DNA of 64,000 bases from Streptomyces kronopolitis (GCF_014646275.1 NZ_BMND01000008.1:1-64000); one strand, 5' to 3'; positions 8,143-16,852 are shown, counted from the stretch's first letter. The notes: generated from the letters alone by a model not told the origin. A program made the numbers and translations.

Positions 8143-8579
8143 GTACCGCTCTTGCAGGATGGCACGATCCCGATCCGGCTATGTGCCTTTTGATCTACTT
8201 CCCGGCGTGAGGGCTGCAAGTGCAGGCGCACGCAACACTTTCTCCGCTCCCCGAAGTGTCGTTGTAGGGGCTACCTTGAACAGAGAATCGAAAGACTGGG
8301 CGATATCGCCGGGAGCGGCCGCAGCTCCTTGAAGCGGGGCTCGACCAGCGCGAATATCCCGCGTGCACTCAACTTCGCGCAGAGCACTCGCCGCTTGGCG
8401 AACGCCACCCGAATGACTTTTCGAGGTGGCGTTGAGGTAGACGACCCCTGACTGCCGTCGAAACGGTCAGTCGCATCCACCTACTCTCCATATGACCCGG
8501 ATAGCCGGATGAACTGCAGGGCCCTGCCTGTCTGTTGCTACCCAGGAAGCAGGACCCTGCCCACGACATGGAGGTCGTG
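8143..8579. other. Stretch without a supported gene
   Basis: About 440 bp with only shadow reading frames, none with family similarity or a convincing ribosome binding site. It has somewhat lower GC than its surroundings. Apart from the palindrome at its left edge I see no repeats. Confidence 0.5.
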
Positions 8580-8828
8580 ATGTCGACATCCCCTCGCCGC
8601 GCCCGCGGCAAACCAAAACGCCCTCGATTGAATCGGGCCTCCCGCTTCACTCGTGCTCGGAAGCGACGGCTCCAAAGGGACGGGCTTCCCTGCTGCCTGG
8701 TGGCTTTGCAATGCCAGTGGCTCGCGGCTCCGGAACCGCCCGCTGACCCATTTGGGGTGCTGATGATGGCTCTCACATCCGCCGTCATTGCGTGCGTCAA
8801 GGCGTACTGCGCCCAACTCATGTCGTAG
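8580..8828 (+). CDS. Small basic hypothetical protein
   Basis: An 82-residue reading frame from ATG 8580, with GGAGG five bases upstream. The N-terminal half is strongly basic (RRARGKPKRPRLNRASRF); the C-terminal third is hydrophobic (GVLMMALTSAVIACVKAY) and could contact the membrane. It ends six bases before a 12-bp terminator hairpin, which is the main support for a real gene. I recognise no family. Confidence 0.4.
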   Translation: MSTSPRRARGKPKRPRLNRASRFTRARKRRLQRDGLPCCLVALQCQWLAAPEPPADPFGVLMMALTSAVIACVKAYCAQLMS

Positions 8829-8833
8829 ACGCC

Positions 8834-8868
8834 CACGGGGACAGGACCGCTTCAGGCCTGTCCCCGTG
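8834..8868. terminator. Terminator hairpin
   Basis: A 12-bp perfect stem CACGGGGACAGG / CCTGTCCCCGTG with an 11-nt loop, immediately downstream of the small open frame ending at 8828. Confidence 0.65.
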
Positions 8869-8942
8869 TCCCCACAGGGCTCCAACCCTGTCGGGACGAT
8901 TCGCCAACTGGTTCATCAGCGCCCCGAAGGGATCGAAGCCGT

Positions 8943-9251
8943 ATGCCGTTCAGTCCAAGACAGTGCGAGGTAATAGCGCGACCAGGCCCGCCCTACCTTG
9001 GGCAGGTCCTGATTCAGGTAGCCCGACTTTCCGATATCCCGGAGCATCGCATCGCCTCGGCAATGGACCTTGTCCCATCTGAACTCGCAGACTTCTTCCA
9101 TGGCTTGTGCTTCCCTACCCGCTTCTTCATCGAACGGTTCGCACGTGTCTGCGGCGCCGAACCTCTGATCCTGGCGAAGGTCTGGGACGATGAGAGACAG
9201 CGCCACAAAGCGACGAGGCGGGAGCGTCTCTGGGATGACGCCACCGATTGA
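8943..9251 (+). CDS. Small possible helix-turn-helix protein
   Basis: A 102-residue frame. The segment from LSDIPEHRIASAMDL through SELADFFHGLCFPTRFFIERF to ARVCGAEPLILAKVWDDE follows the layout of a short Cro/C1-type helix-turn-helix followed by the capping helix common in Streptomyces regulators. The first 25 residues show no similarity, so the true start may be internal. No partner gene is adjacent. It could also be the remnant of a longer regulator. Confidence 0.45.
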   Translation: MPFSPRQCEVIARPGPPYLGQVLIQVARLSDIPEHRIASAMDLVPSELADFFHGLCFPTRFFIERFARVCGAEPLILAKVWDDERQRHKATRRERLWDDATD

Positions 9252-9380
9252 GTCAGCGCTCTTACACCCGTGGCGCGTACTGTCGCCCGCTGCCACATCA
9301 CCCCACTTCTTGGTCGGGTCGCAGTCGAGAGATCTGCGGGTGCGGAGGGGGAGAACTCGTGGTCTTCAGCCACCTGGATC

Positions 9381-9393
9381 GAGGAGCTAACAG
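9381..9393 (+). repeat. Solo copy of the IS5 terminal-repeat sequence
   Basis: GAGGAGCTAACAG at 9381-9393 matches the first 13 bases of the IS element's terminal repeat at 3997. No matching second end or transposase is nearby. A 13-base chance match in 64 kb is improbable, so this may be the scar of an older copy. Confidence 0.4.
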
Positions 9394-9492
9394 CCCACTC
9401 CTGACCGATTCCGACTCGCGCGCCGCCTCGGAATGCGGACGGGGTCTCGACGCCCGGCCTACGGGATGCCGGACGGCGGTTGGCCGAGGCGC

Positions 9493-10377
9493 TCAGGCCT
9501 GGGTGCAGGGGAGGGTGATGGTGCCGTGGGCGATGACTACAGCTGGTCCGGTGAGGTCCATGGTTCCGTCGGCATGCGCCGATATGCGCAGTCGCCCACC
9601 AGGGGAATCCACGGTGTAGCGGGCGGCAGTCGAGTGCATTTCACGGGTCCGCAACGCGGCGACGGCGGCGCAGGCTCCGGTGCCGCAGGCGCGGGTCTCG
9701 CCGACGCCGCGTTCGTGAACGCGCAGGGCGAGGTGGCGAGGTGCCCGCAGGGTGGCGAACTCGGTGGTGACGCCGTGGGGGTAGGCGTGGAGTGGGGTGA
9801 CGATGGGTGCGATGAGCAGGGCGCCGGCGTGGGCAAGGTCTTCGACGAAGGCGACGGCGTGGGGGTTACCCATGTCGACGTGCAAGGCCGGCCAGCGGCG
9901 GTGGCCGACGGCCACTTCGATGCTGTCGGATCCGGGCAGTCGGGGGCGACCCATCATGACGGTGACCGGTCCGCTGCCGTCGTGCGAGCGGGTGGGGACG
10001 TGAACGTGGCGGAGGCCGGCGCGGGTGGCGATGGCGAAGGCACCGGGTTCGTGCTGGCCGGCGTCGACGAGGTAGCGGGCCAAGAGGCGGATGCCGTTTC
10101 CGCACGTCGCTCCGCGACTGCCGTCGGCATTGCGGTAGTCCATGAACCACTGGGCGTCGGCGGCCATGGCGGTGGCCTCGGGGGTGGCGGTGCAGCGGAC
10201 CGCGCGCAGGATGCCGTCGGCGCCCAGGCCGGTGTGGCGTTCGCACAGCCGCACCACGTCCTCGTTGGACAGGTCCAGACGGTTGTCGGGGTCGGGGAGG
10301 ACGACGAAGTCGTTCTCCGCTCCGTGCCCCTTGGCGAAGCCCTGGGGAGCCGGGCGGCGGGCGCGGGCGGCAGTCAT
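9493..10377 (-). CDS. dapF: Diaminopimelate epimerase-like protein
   Basis: A 294-residue DapF-family epimerase, normal length. Both catalytic cysteines are present: Cys-92 in ATCGNGIR and Cys-231 in ETRACGTGACAA. The opening KGHGAENDFVVLPDP and HVDMGNPHAV are also family signatures. DapF interconverts LL- and meso-diaminopimelate in lysine and peptidoglycan synthesis. ATG 10377 overlaps the stop codon of the small gene upstream. This gene is not near lysine or cell-division genes, so it may be a second, pathway-specific epimerase; whether it is the only dapF in the genome cannot be seen here. Confidence 0.85.
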   Translation of the reverse strand: MTAARARRPAPQGFAKGHGAENDFVVLPDPDNRLDLSNEDVVRLCERHTGLGADGILRAVRCTATPEATAMAADAQWFMDYRNADGSRGATCGNGIRLLARYLVDAGQHEPGAFAIATRAGLRHVHVPTRSHDGSGPVTVMMGRPRLPGSDSIEVAVGHRRWPALHVDMGNPHAVAFVEDLAHAGALLIAPIVTPLHAYPHGVTTEFATLRAPRHLALRVHERGVGETRACGTGACAAVAALRTREMHSTAARYTVDSPGGRLRISAHADGTMDLTGPAVVIAHGTITLPCTQA

Positions 10378-10640
10378 GGACGGGGGGTGTCTCCTGTCTC
10401 GAAGCGCAGCCAGGCGGTGTTCCCGGAAGTGGTGGTGCGCAGGCCGTAGGTGGTGCCGAGGTCGAGTACGGCGTGCAGGCGCGGCCAGTGGTTGGCCAGG
10501 AGGTCCTCGGGGACCTCGACCTCGATGCGCACGACACCGTGTTCCTCGGTGACGCGGGGCTGGTTGCCTGTCAGCGCGGTGAGCTGGGCGGTGGCTGCGT
10601 TGACCGCGGCACTTCGTTGGTTGTCGTGCACTCCGGTCAC
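10374..10640 (-). CDS. Small protein coupled to dapF
   Basis: An 88-residue acidic protein beginning with GTG 10640, whose stop codon overlaps the dapF start (ATGA), so the pair is co-translated. It contains VRIEVEVPEDLLANHW and LGTTYGLRTTTSGNTAWL, reminiscent of a small alpha/beta domain, but I recognise no family. Its promoter region is shared with the divergent GntR gene. Confidence 0.6.
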   Translation of the reverse strand: MTGVHDNQRSAAVNAATAQLTALTGNQPRVTEEHGVVRIEVEVPEDLLANHWPRLHAVLDLGTTYGLRTTTSGNTAWLRFETGDTPRP

Positions 10641-10660
10641 GTTCGATCAACTCATCATCA

Positions 10661-10703
10661 CTAGGCGCACTTCTAGCTCACTAGCTTCTGGCTAGTGGAC
10701 TAG
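10661..10703. promoter_or_regulatory. CTAG-rich operator cluster
   Basis: Five CTAG tetramers occur within 43 bp (10661, 10673, 10681, 10692, 10700), including GCTAGTGGACTAG at 10691-10703. CTAG is normally rare in streptomycete DNA. The cluster lies between the divergent dapF-operon and GntR genes, as expected for autoregulation by the GntR protein. A near-identical GCTAGTGGGCTAG recurs at 13603-13615. Confidence 0.6.
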
Positions 10704-10738
10704 CTTGTCAATAACGCAGTGGCACGGCAAGGAGAGGC

Positions 10739-11524
10739 ATGGCCGACGGCACCCAAGGAGTCATCGCTCCCTACCTGCACGTGGCAGACAAAATCCGCGC
10801 TCGCATCGCCGACGGCACCTGGCCTCCCGGCCACAAGCTCCCCTCCCGATCCGCCCTGGGCGCCGAGTTCGGCGGCTTCGGTGACAACGTCGTGCGCCGC
10901 GCGCAGGAAGCCCTGATCGCCGAAGGCCTCCTGGAGGGGCGCACGGGGTCGGGGACCTACGTGCGCTCCCCGCACGATCGCCGCACTCTGCTGCGCACGC
11001 CCGCGCCGTCGGGCGTCGCCGACCTTTCAGGGCTTGCCCCGGCCGGCTTCTGCGGGACCTGGGAGGCGGAGAGCGAAGCCAAGCTTCCCGCACCTCCCGA
11101 GATCGCCGAACGTCTGAACCTCGACAGCGGTGCCTTGTGTGTGCGGACCCAGTACGAGTTCCTCGACGCCCGCCACCGGCCGGTGATGATCTCCACCAGC
11201 TGGGAGCCGATGGAATTGACCGGTGGGACGGTGGTGGTCCTGCCCGAGGGCGGCCCGCTCGCCGGCCGCGGCGTCGCCGCGCGGATGGCACACCTGGGCA
11301 TCACCGTCACCCAAGCCGTGGAGGTACCGCGGCCAATCCAGCTCACCCGCGCCCAGGCACAGCTGCTGGCGGGGGCGATCGTCGGATCGCTGGCGACGCT
11401 GATCGCCCGGACCCACTACGACGCCTCAGGCCGGCCGGTGGAGACCGCAGACGTCCTCGTGCCGGCCGACCGCTGGGACATCGCCTACACCGTCCCCGCG
11501 CCGCCGGGGACGAAACGCCGCTGA
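10739..11524 (+). CDS. GntR-family regulator with UTRA-type ligand domain
   Basis: A 261-residue GntR/HutC-type repressor. The N-terminal winged helix is clear (VADKIRARIADGTWPPGHKL, PSRSALGAEF, EGLLEGRTGSGTYV) and is followed by a UTRA-like effector domain with VRTQYEFLDARHRPV and ARTHYDASGRPVETADVLV. ATG 10739 follows AAGGAGAGGC. The ligand is unknown. Divergent orientation from the dapF operon and the CTAG operator cluster suggest control of itself, dapF and possibly the desaturase at 13670. Proteins of this type are common in streptomycete chromosomes and integrative elements. Confidence 0.85.
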   Translation: MADGTQGVIAPYLHVADKIRARIADGTWPPGHKLPSRSALGAEFGGFGDNVVRRAQEALIAEGLLEGRTGSGTYVRSPHDRRTLLRTPAPSGVADLSGLAPAGFCGTWEAESEAKLPAPPEIAERLNLDSGALCVRTQYEFLDARHRPVMISTSWEPMELTGGTVVVLPEGGPLAGRGVAARMAHLGITVTQAVEVPRPIQLTRAQAQLLAGAIVGSLATLIARTHYDASGRPVETADVLVPADRWDIAYTVPAPPGTKRR

Positions 11525-11622
11525 CGCAATCTCCGATCGCCCCGATCCTGTCGTGTGACGCAAAGGGCCCGGAACCAACGAATCGCTAAAGGCCTGTTGG
11601 CCGAAGGGGGAGGATTTTCGTC

Positions 11623-12531
11623 ATGTCCGCATCGCGCCAGGACCCGGTCCGCCGGCTCGCCGATCTCGTGGGGTCGCCCGTGCTGAGCGGGGTGATCGGG
11701 CTGGCCGGCGTCGTCGTCCCGGTCGTCGCCTGGATAAACGAGCGCGCCAGCATGAAGAACGCCCTGCTGATCGCAGAGACGGTGCTGGTGCTGGCCCTGA
11801 CGGCCAACCATTTGTGGCTCAGGCGACGGTTTCTCACCCTGCGCCGCGCCACTAACCTCAAGGCCATGGACGATGCCGCGTACTACGACCTGGTCCGCGC
11901 CCAGTTGGAGAGCGAGCTGATCTCCGACTACGGCGAGATCGCCGACGGGCACCTTCGCGTCTATGCCAGCGAAGTCCCCCGTCTGTCGGTCATGCTCGTG
12001 AAAACGCTCAACGGCAGCGAGACGCTCCCCAAGCGGATCCTGGCCGCGGACCTGACCACCAACCCCCAGCTGCTCACCCAGCGCCGCGAATACCTGGCCG
12101 CCAACCGGCGGCTCATCCAGGCCGGCGGCAGCATCGACCGCCTGTTCATCTGTTTCCGAGACGACCTGGTGCGCGAGGACTACGCCCGCCCGCTGCTCGA
12201 ACTCATCAACCACCACCGCCAACTCGGCGTCGTCTGCGGCCTCGCGGTCCGGGACCGGCTGCGCGCCGACCAGGCCGTGGACTTCGTCATCATCGCCTCC
12301 GCCGCCGTCCTGGTCGAGGAGGAGCAGGGTGACGCCGACTACACCCGGGGCCGATCGAGCGTCTACTTCAAGGGCGTGGAGCGGTGGGTCGGGCGGTTCG
12401 AGAGCATGTGGGGGCACGGTATCGATTCCGCCCCCATGCTGCTCCAGGGGTACGAGGCCCTCGCCCGCCCGATGCTGGACGCCGACAACTGGGACGGCGA
12501 CCGCGCCGCCCACGGAGTCGATGCCCTGTAG
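11623..12531 (+). CDS. Membrane-anchored protein of unknown function
   Basis: A 302-residue protein with a good start (GGGGGAGG before ATG 11623). Two hydrophobic segments at about residues 18-36 and 46-63 anchor it, leaving a cytosolic domain of some 230 residues. That domain contains KRILAADLTTNPQLL, RRLIQAGGSIDRLFICF and FVIIASAAVLVEEEQ, a pattern like small effector domains that follow a membrane anchor, but no catalytic motif is recognised. A phospholipase D-like fold is a possibility without HKD motifs. The gene is alone between the GntR gene and a dead nuclease. Confidence 0.65.
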   Translation: MSASRQDPVRRLADLVGSPVLSGVIGLAGVVVPVVAWINERASMKNALLIAETVLVLALTANHLWLRRRFLTLRRATNLKAMDDAAYYDLVRAQLESELISDYGEIADGHLRVYASEVPRLSVMLVKTLNGSETLPKRILAADLTTNPQLLTQRREYLAANRRLIQAGGSIDRLFICFRDDLVREDYARPLLELINHHRQLGVVCGLAVRDRLRADQAVDFVIIASAAVLVEEEQGDADYTRGRSSVYFKGVERWVGRFESMWGHGIDSAPMLLQGYEALARPMLDADNWDGDRAAHGVDAL

Positions 12532-12589
12532 AGGCGGCCAGTGAAGGCCGAACCGCATCTGACCTACGGCGGCCCCGGTCCAGCAGCGG

Positions 12590-13265
12590 CTACGGCGCAG
12601 GCGTAATCATCACCGTCGCGTCGTGGCAGCCTGCGGCGATTGTGCGCAGGGCCGCGATCTCGGCACGGTCGGCGGACAGCTGCCAGCGGAGCTTGGCCGT
12701 GACCCAGTCGGTGGCGTAGGTGCAGGTGGCGTCCTTGGCCGGCGGCATCCACTCCGCGGGGTCCTGATCCCCCTTGGTTCTGTTGGGCCCCAGGCTGACT
12801 GCGACGAGACTGCGCTCACCGTCTAGGTCGTTGGCGTACTGTTCCCGGCGCTCCGGCGTTTCGAGGCACCGGAGTCCCATGCGCTGATGGGGAGCGACTT
12901 CACGCCGCACCGTAGTACGAGCGCCAGGTGCCGCCGGTCAGCTTGCAGTTCTTGCCCTGCCGCGGCTTCTTCACCGCTTCGGCCAGGAGCACTTCCTTGC
13001 GGGTGTCACAGCCGTCGTGGTCCGCGTCGGTCCACAGGTGGAACTTGTCACGCTCGTACCCGCTTCGGGATTCGCGGGACACCTTCAGCCGGCCGATCAC
13101 GTCCGTCAGGCGAAGGCCGCTGGCATCCGAGCCGCCGGTCGGCGAGGCGGCCGGGACCGCCGACGACGGCTTCGCATCCTGGTGGCCGGTGCCGGCTGTG
13201 CACGCGGCCGCGGACAAGAGCAGCAACGGGCAGGCCACAGCAGCCAAACGGCGCGCGGAGAACAT
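12590..13265 (-). pseudogene. Secreted HNH (DUF1524-type) endonuclease, frameshifted
   Basis: The N-terminal piece (from 13265) has a lipoprotein signal (VACPLLLLSAAACTAG, lipobox LSAAAC). It continues with the GxD/HNH nuclease domain opening (WTDADHDGCDTRKEVLL, GGTWRSYYG). A second frame carries REQYANDLDGERSLVAV and NRTKGDQDPAEWMPP, the conserved end. A third frame between them reads SLPISAWDSGA, matching the usual VPLAEAWDSGA segment. The expected DxDH metal-binding motif between these pieces is not readable. At least two shifts and a small deletion separate the fragments, so the gene is dead. Confidence 0.75.
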
Positions 13266-13602
13266 ACGGCTCCCAGGTCAGATGAGATGTCAGCTCCTTG
13301 GGTCTACCCACCACACCAAGGGCCGTCAACCCGAGAATGCAACGCGAACGAACGCAGTTGATGCCGCTGGCCAGGCCGCGAGGACGAGCCGGGTGCACCA
13401 GCTCCAGGACGAGTACGGGCACGCGCTGGAGCAGGGCGTCCAGGCCACCCGCCGCTCCTGTCAGCAGCACCAGTGCGGCGCGCGGGTCACCTGAGCCCCT
13501 GTCGGCGCCCTGCCCCTGGGCGGAGCGCGATGCCCGCCGCGGTGTCGGCCGTCTGGCGATGAACGCTCGCCTCCGTGCCGAAGTGCTGCCCCACAAACAC
13601 AA
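13266..13602. other. Stretch without a supported gene
   Basis: Only shadow reading frames are present; none shows a family signature. Confidence 0.5.
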
Positions 13603-13615
13603 GCTAGTGGGCTAG
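13603..13615. promoter_or_regulatory. CTAG operator upstream of the desaturase
   Basis: GCTAGTGGGCTAG differs by one base from GCTAGTGGACTAG in the GntR promoter region. It lies 55 bp before the desaturase start, which is a plausible operator position. Confidence 0.5.
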
Positions 13616-13669
13616 ATGTACTTTGGGTGACTCTCGGGGTTCTTCCCGCCGCTCACTGGGGGATCGTTC

Positions 13670-14716
13670 ATGCTGCTCTGCCTCGCTGTCATCGCCGCCG
13701 GCATCGGCCTGTGCCAGATCGACCGGCTGCACTTCTCCCGCCGCAGGCCTCGCACCGCCTATGCGGCCCGGCTGATAGCGCTCCAGCGCGCTCGCGCCAA
13801 CAACTGGACTCCCACCGCTCTGCTGGCCGGCCAGTGGCTGCAGATCACCGGCTGGTGGATGTTCGCCGCGCACGGCCCCGTGGCGGCGGCTGCGGCCGCC
13901 GTCGGCGTCGCCATCCAGTTCCGTCACCTGCAAGAGGTCAGCCACTTCGCCGTGCACGGCGTCCTCGCCCGCACCGCCCGCGCCAATCTGCTGCTCGCCG
14001 AGCTCTTCGCGCACCTGCCGCTGGGCCTGGGGCCTGTGGTGCTGCGGCGCAAGCGGCATGTACGGGACCACCACCCTCACGCCACGGAGACCGGCATCGA
14101 CCCCAATCTCGACGAGCTCAGCCAGGCCGGACTGAACCCCGGCATCGGCCGGCTGCGCCTGGCCGTCGCGCTCGTGCACCCGCTGACCGCCCGCGGCATC
14201 CGCGCCACGGTCACCGGCCTCGCCGCAGGCTTGCGCCACCCCCCTGCCCGCGGGTGCCGGACCGCGGCCGTCGCCGCGGTGCTCGCCTGCGCCTACCTGG
14301 CCGGCGGCTGGGCCGGCCTGGTCTGGGGCCTGCTCGTCCCGCGCCTGCTGCTGTATCCGCAGCTCGCCTGGATGTCACTGCTGGTGGAGCACACCTGGTT
14401 CGACGCCGAACACCGCACCGGCTCCCCGGCCTGGGTGGAGGCCGGACGGTGCCTGCGCCTCTACACCCGCAGCCGTGTCCTGGCCCACCTCGCCGCGGCA
14501 ACCTGGCTCCCCTGCGGTGACCTCTACCACTACGCCCACTCCGCCCACCCCGGTGTGCGGTGGAACTACCTGCCCGCCCTCGAACGACACCTGGGCGCCC
14601 CGCATTTCACTCCCGCCGGTCTGCTGCTGGGCTCCGGCTCCGTCGCCCGGCGGCACTTCACCGCCCTCCAGGCCGCCACCCCCGCCTCGCCCCCGCGGCC
14701 TGCAGCGGCCACCTGA
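13670..14716 (+). CDS. Fatty-acid desaturase-like membrane protein
   Basis: A 348-residue integral membrane protein with the histidine clusters of the desaturase/hydroxylase superfamily: HLQEVSHFAVH, RKRHVRDHHPHA, VEHTWFDAEHR and YHYAHSAHP. These would bind a di-iron centre that inserts a double bond or hydroxyl into an acyl chain or other lipid. Several hydrophobic segments flank the clusters. ATG 13670 follows GGGGGA. The gene stands alone, followed by a strong terminator, and may be controlled by the GntR protein through the shared CTAG operator. The substrate is unknown. Confidence 0.8.
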   Translation: MLLCLAVIAAGIGLCQIDRLHFSRRRPRTAYAARLIALQRARANNWTPTALLAGQWLQITGWWMFAAHGPVAAAAAAVGVAIQFRHLQEVSHFAVHGVLARTARANLLLAELFAHLPLGLGPVVLRRKRHVRDHHPHATETGIDPNLDELSQAGLNPGIGRLRLAVALVHPLTARGIRATVTGLAAGLRHPPARGCRTAAVAAVLACAYLAGGWAGLVWGLLVPRLLLYPQLAWMSLLVEHTWFDAEHRTGSPAWVEAGRCLRLYTRSRVLAHLAAATWLPCGDLYHYAHSAHPGVRWNYLPALERHLGAPHFTPAGLLLGSGSVARRHFTALQAATPASPPRPAAAT

Positions 14717-14735
14717 CTACCTGGCCGTCCCCACG

Positions 14736-14781
14736 ACACAAGGCTGCCCGGACCTGAAATCAGGTCCGGGCAGCCTTGTGT
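14736..14781. terminator. Strong bidirectional terminator
   Basis: A perfect 21-bp stem (left arm 14736-14756, right arm 14761-14781) with loop AAAT separates the desaturase from the convergent coiled-coil gene. Its right arm shares 17 bases (CAGGTCCGGGCAGCCTT) with the region after the paralogous gene at 16853. Confidence 0.85.
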
Positions 14782-14793
14782 CCGCGGCGATGG

Positions 14794-15135
14794 TCAGCCG
14801 GCGTCGGGGTTCCTCCCCACGAGCTGGGAGAGCAGCTCCAGGATCTGCGCGTTCCCGGTGCGCATCTCACCCGCGAGGGCATCGAGGCGGCCGCTGACCT
14901 CGCTCACGTTTTCAGTGAGCTGGTCCACCTTCTCGTCCAGCCCGCCCACCTTCTGATCCAGGTTCCCCACCTGGAGCCGCACCGCGGTGAGATCTGATTT
15001 GACGATCCCGAACTCGCGGGCGGTCGTCTCCTGCCCCTGCTCGAAACGGCGGGTGAGCGCGGAGATCTCGCTCTGCGCGATGGGGTCCTCAGCCACGCGG
15101 TGCACTCCTGCCAGATCATGGAAATCAGCGGTCAT
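14794..15135 (-). CDS. Small coiled-coil protein, paralogue A
   Basis: A 113-residue protein, mostly one long heptad-repeat helix (VRLQVGNLDQKVGGLDEKV followed by DQLTENVSEVSGRLDALAG), so probably an oligomeric coiled coil. A conserved head GVHRVAEDPIAQSEI is shared with the paralogue at 16853-17164. ATG 15135 is chosen because GGAG lies six bases upstream in both copies, although a longer GTG start (15177) is also conserved. Function unknown. There is no signal peptide or membrane segment. Confidence 0.65.
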   Translation of the reverse strand: MTADFHDLAGVHRVAEDPIAQSEISALTRRFEQGQETTAREFGIVKSDLTAVRLQVGNLDQKVGGLDEKVDQLTENVSEVSGRLDALAGEMRTGNAQILELLSQLVGRNPDAG

Positions 15136-15359
15136 CAGGCGCTCCACGATATCGCGCCGGCCGAGACCCGTACTCACTCATTCAGCCCAGCATGCCATCG
15201 AGGCCGCGGCCGCTGGCAGCGAAGCACCAGCCGTCGCATCGGCCGTCGGTGATCTCGTCCAGGAGGCGCGGTCCTGGCGAGGGTCGAGCCAGGCTCTCCC
15301 GCCTTTGGGGGCAATGGGCAAGCGGCATACGGGGCCGGGCTCTTAGAGTTCGCCGCTGA

Positions 15360-15638
15360 TCACCACCGGGCTCTCCTGCACGCCTCACCTGCCACGCCCC
15401 CGTCAACGCGGAGACTGGTGAGTTCGATCCAGCACCAGTTTTCGTCAGCCCAGGCGCCGTCGCGTGAGCAAGCGTGCCGAACTCCGGCCCAGGCCTTGGT
15501 GTAGCCGTGCCTCTTGAGGTAGGTGATGCAGTCCGCCTGATCAGCGTTTGCCGGAGCGGCAAACAAGAACGAAAGGCCACTGGCTGCGACTGCCAAGCAT
15601 GCGCCCACAGCCACGCTTCGTACTTTCCGTGAAATCAT
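15360..15638 (-). CDS. Small secreted cysteine-containing protein
   Basis: A 92-residue precursor with a Sec signal peptide (SVAVGACLAVAASGLSFLF, cleavage probably after APANA). The mature part is about 60 residues with four cysteines (DCITYL, HACSRD, NWCWIEL, EACRRA), consistent with two disulfides. Small secreted proteins of this kind are common in Streptomyces; I know no function. The gene is isolated. Confidence 0.65.
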   Translation of the reverse strand: MISRKVRSVAVGACLAVAASGLSFLFAAPANADQADCITYLKRHGYTKAWAGVRHACSRDGAWADENWCWIELTSLRVDGGVAGEACRRARW

Positions 15639-16049
15639 CCCTCACCTTTCTCTTCCTCTTGGCAATGACCATCAACCTGCGCGCCATGATCGGAAGTTGT
15701 GGCAACTGCCGCCTGACATGCGTTGCTCTGCAAGCATCAGCTACCTGGCCTTGAGTTTGCGATATAAGCGTTGTCATTGCGCCACCAGAATGGCCAATTC
15801 TGGGCGGGAGAAATTCTTTTCGAAATTCCCGCTCGCGCAGGCCCAGGGCACACCGAACAAGCCAGGAGAGAATACTGGCGGTATCCGGATATGCGGTGGA
15901 AGGGCTCATCGCGCTCGGCCTGCTGCTCAACCTGGGCTGCGACCACAAGTACCCGAAGATCCATCCCGACCAGGTCGCCAACCTCAGCGCCCGCGCGGAT
16001 CTTCTGGAGATCCTGGCCCGTGAGAGGCCGCTCGGGCCGGATCAGGCCG
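15639..16049. other. Stretch without a supported gene
   Basis: A short frame around 15880-16030 encodes VEGLIALGLLLNLGCDHKYP and ANLSARADLLEILARE, which may be a fragment of a lost gene, but I cannot assign it. No other signal is seen. Confidence 0.4.
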
Positions 16050-16112
16050 CCGACGCCCGGCCAAGCTCCACGCCGACAAGGGCTACGACTACGACCGCCT
16101 GCGCCTGCGAAA
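16050..16112 (+). pseudogene. Transposase fragment
   Basis: A short frame reads KLHADKGYDYDRLRLRN, the conserved centre of an IS5-type DDE transposase. Nothing upstream or downstream continues it, so only about 20 codons of the gene survive. Confidence 0.6.
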
Positions 16113-16120
16113 CTGTGCCG

Positions 16121-16710
16121 ATGACCGAGATCTAGACTCCGCGCCTGGTCCTGCGCCGCTTCCGAGTCCAGGACGCGGCCCCCATGGCGGCATACCGCAA
16201 TGACCCGGGAAATAGCCCGATACCAAGCATGGCCCTCGCCTCACCCCCGAGGCCGCCACCGAGCAGGCCCGCGTCTACGGCGGACAGGACCCCGAGCAGG
16301 CCGGCTGGTTCCAGTACGCCATCGAACTCAAAGCCGACCGGAGCCTGGCCGGCGACCTCGGTGTGAACCTCCACGACAACCGCCTGCAGGCCGACCTCGG
16401 CTACACCCTCGCCCCGGCCCTGCACGGCCACGGATACGCGACAGAAGCTGTTCGCGCCATTCTCGGCCACCTCTTCCGCCGGGGACTGCACCGGGTCTCC
16501 GCCGAATGCGACGCCCGCAACACCCGCTCGGCCCGCCTGCTGGAACGCACTGTTTTCAATCTCGAAGGACGGCGCCCCGAGTTCACCTTGAACATCAACA
16601 CCGGCGAATGGGCCGACACCCTCCTCTACGGTCTGCTGGCCAGCCACTGGCAGAAGCAGGAAGCCGGCTCACAGCCGACGGCAGAGACCAGCGGGCTCCA
16701 GCACTGGTAG
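16121..16710 (+). pseudogene. GNAT acetyltransferase, broken
   Basis: ATG 16121 opens MTEI and meets TAG at 16133. The same frame then reads TPRLVLRRFRVQDAAPMAAY, the usual RimJ/RimL-type start. A second frame carries REIARYQAWPSP and a third frame carries the complete C-terminal half, with DLGYTLAPALHGHGYATEAV (acetyl-CoA loop) and VSAECDARNTRSARLLER. One stop and two frameshifts make the N-terminal half unreadable, so the full enzyme cannot be made. The C-terminal half is well preserved, so decay is recent or a shorter product from 16363 persists. Confidence 0.75.
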
Positions 16711-16756
16711 TCGTCGTGCGGATACCGCCGTGGCCCGCCATCTGACCGACGAAAGA

Positions 16757-16785
16757 GCTGCCCGTGCCTCGCAGGTCCGGGCAGC
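16757..16785. terminator. Terminator hairpin after coiled-coil paralogue B
   Basis: GCTGCCCG / CGGGCAGC arms (16757-16764, 16778-16785), downstream of the minus-strand gene at 16853. The right side shares CAGGTCCGGGCAGCCTT with the terminator at 14736-14781, so the duplicated unit included its terminator. Confidence 0.6.
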
Positions 16786-16852
16786 CTTCCTAATATGTGC
16801 CGGGATCAGCTCGTCACCTGGGCGACGGCCGTACCGGCCACGAATGGGATGA

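Noticed and set aside
9493..10449. A 338-residue plus-strand glycine-rich frame opposite dapF
   Set aside because: It is the antisense shadow of dapF; composition is repetitive G/V and it has no family match.
15541..15981. A 146-residue minus-strand frame overlapping the small secreted protein
   Set aside because: It overlaps the better supported gene in another frame and has no signal or domain.
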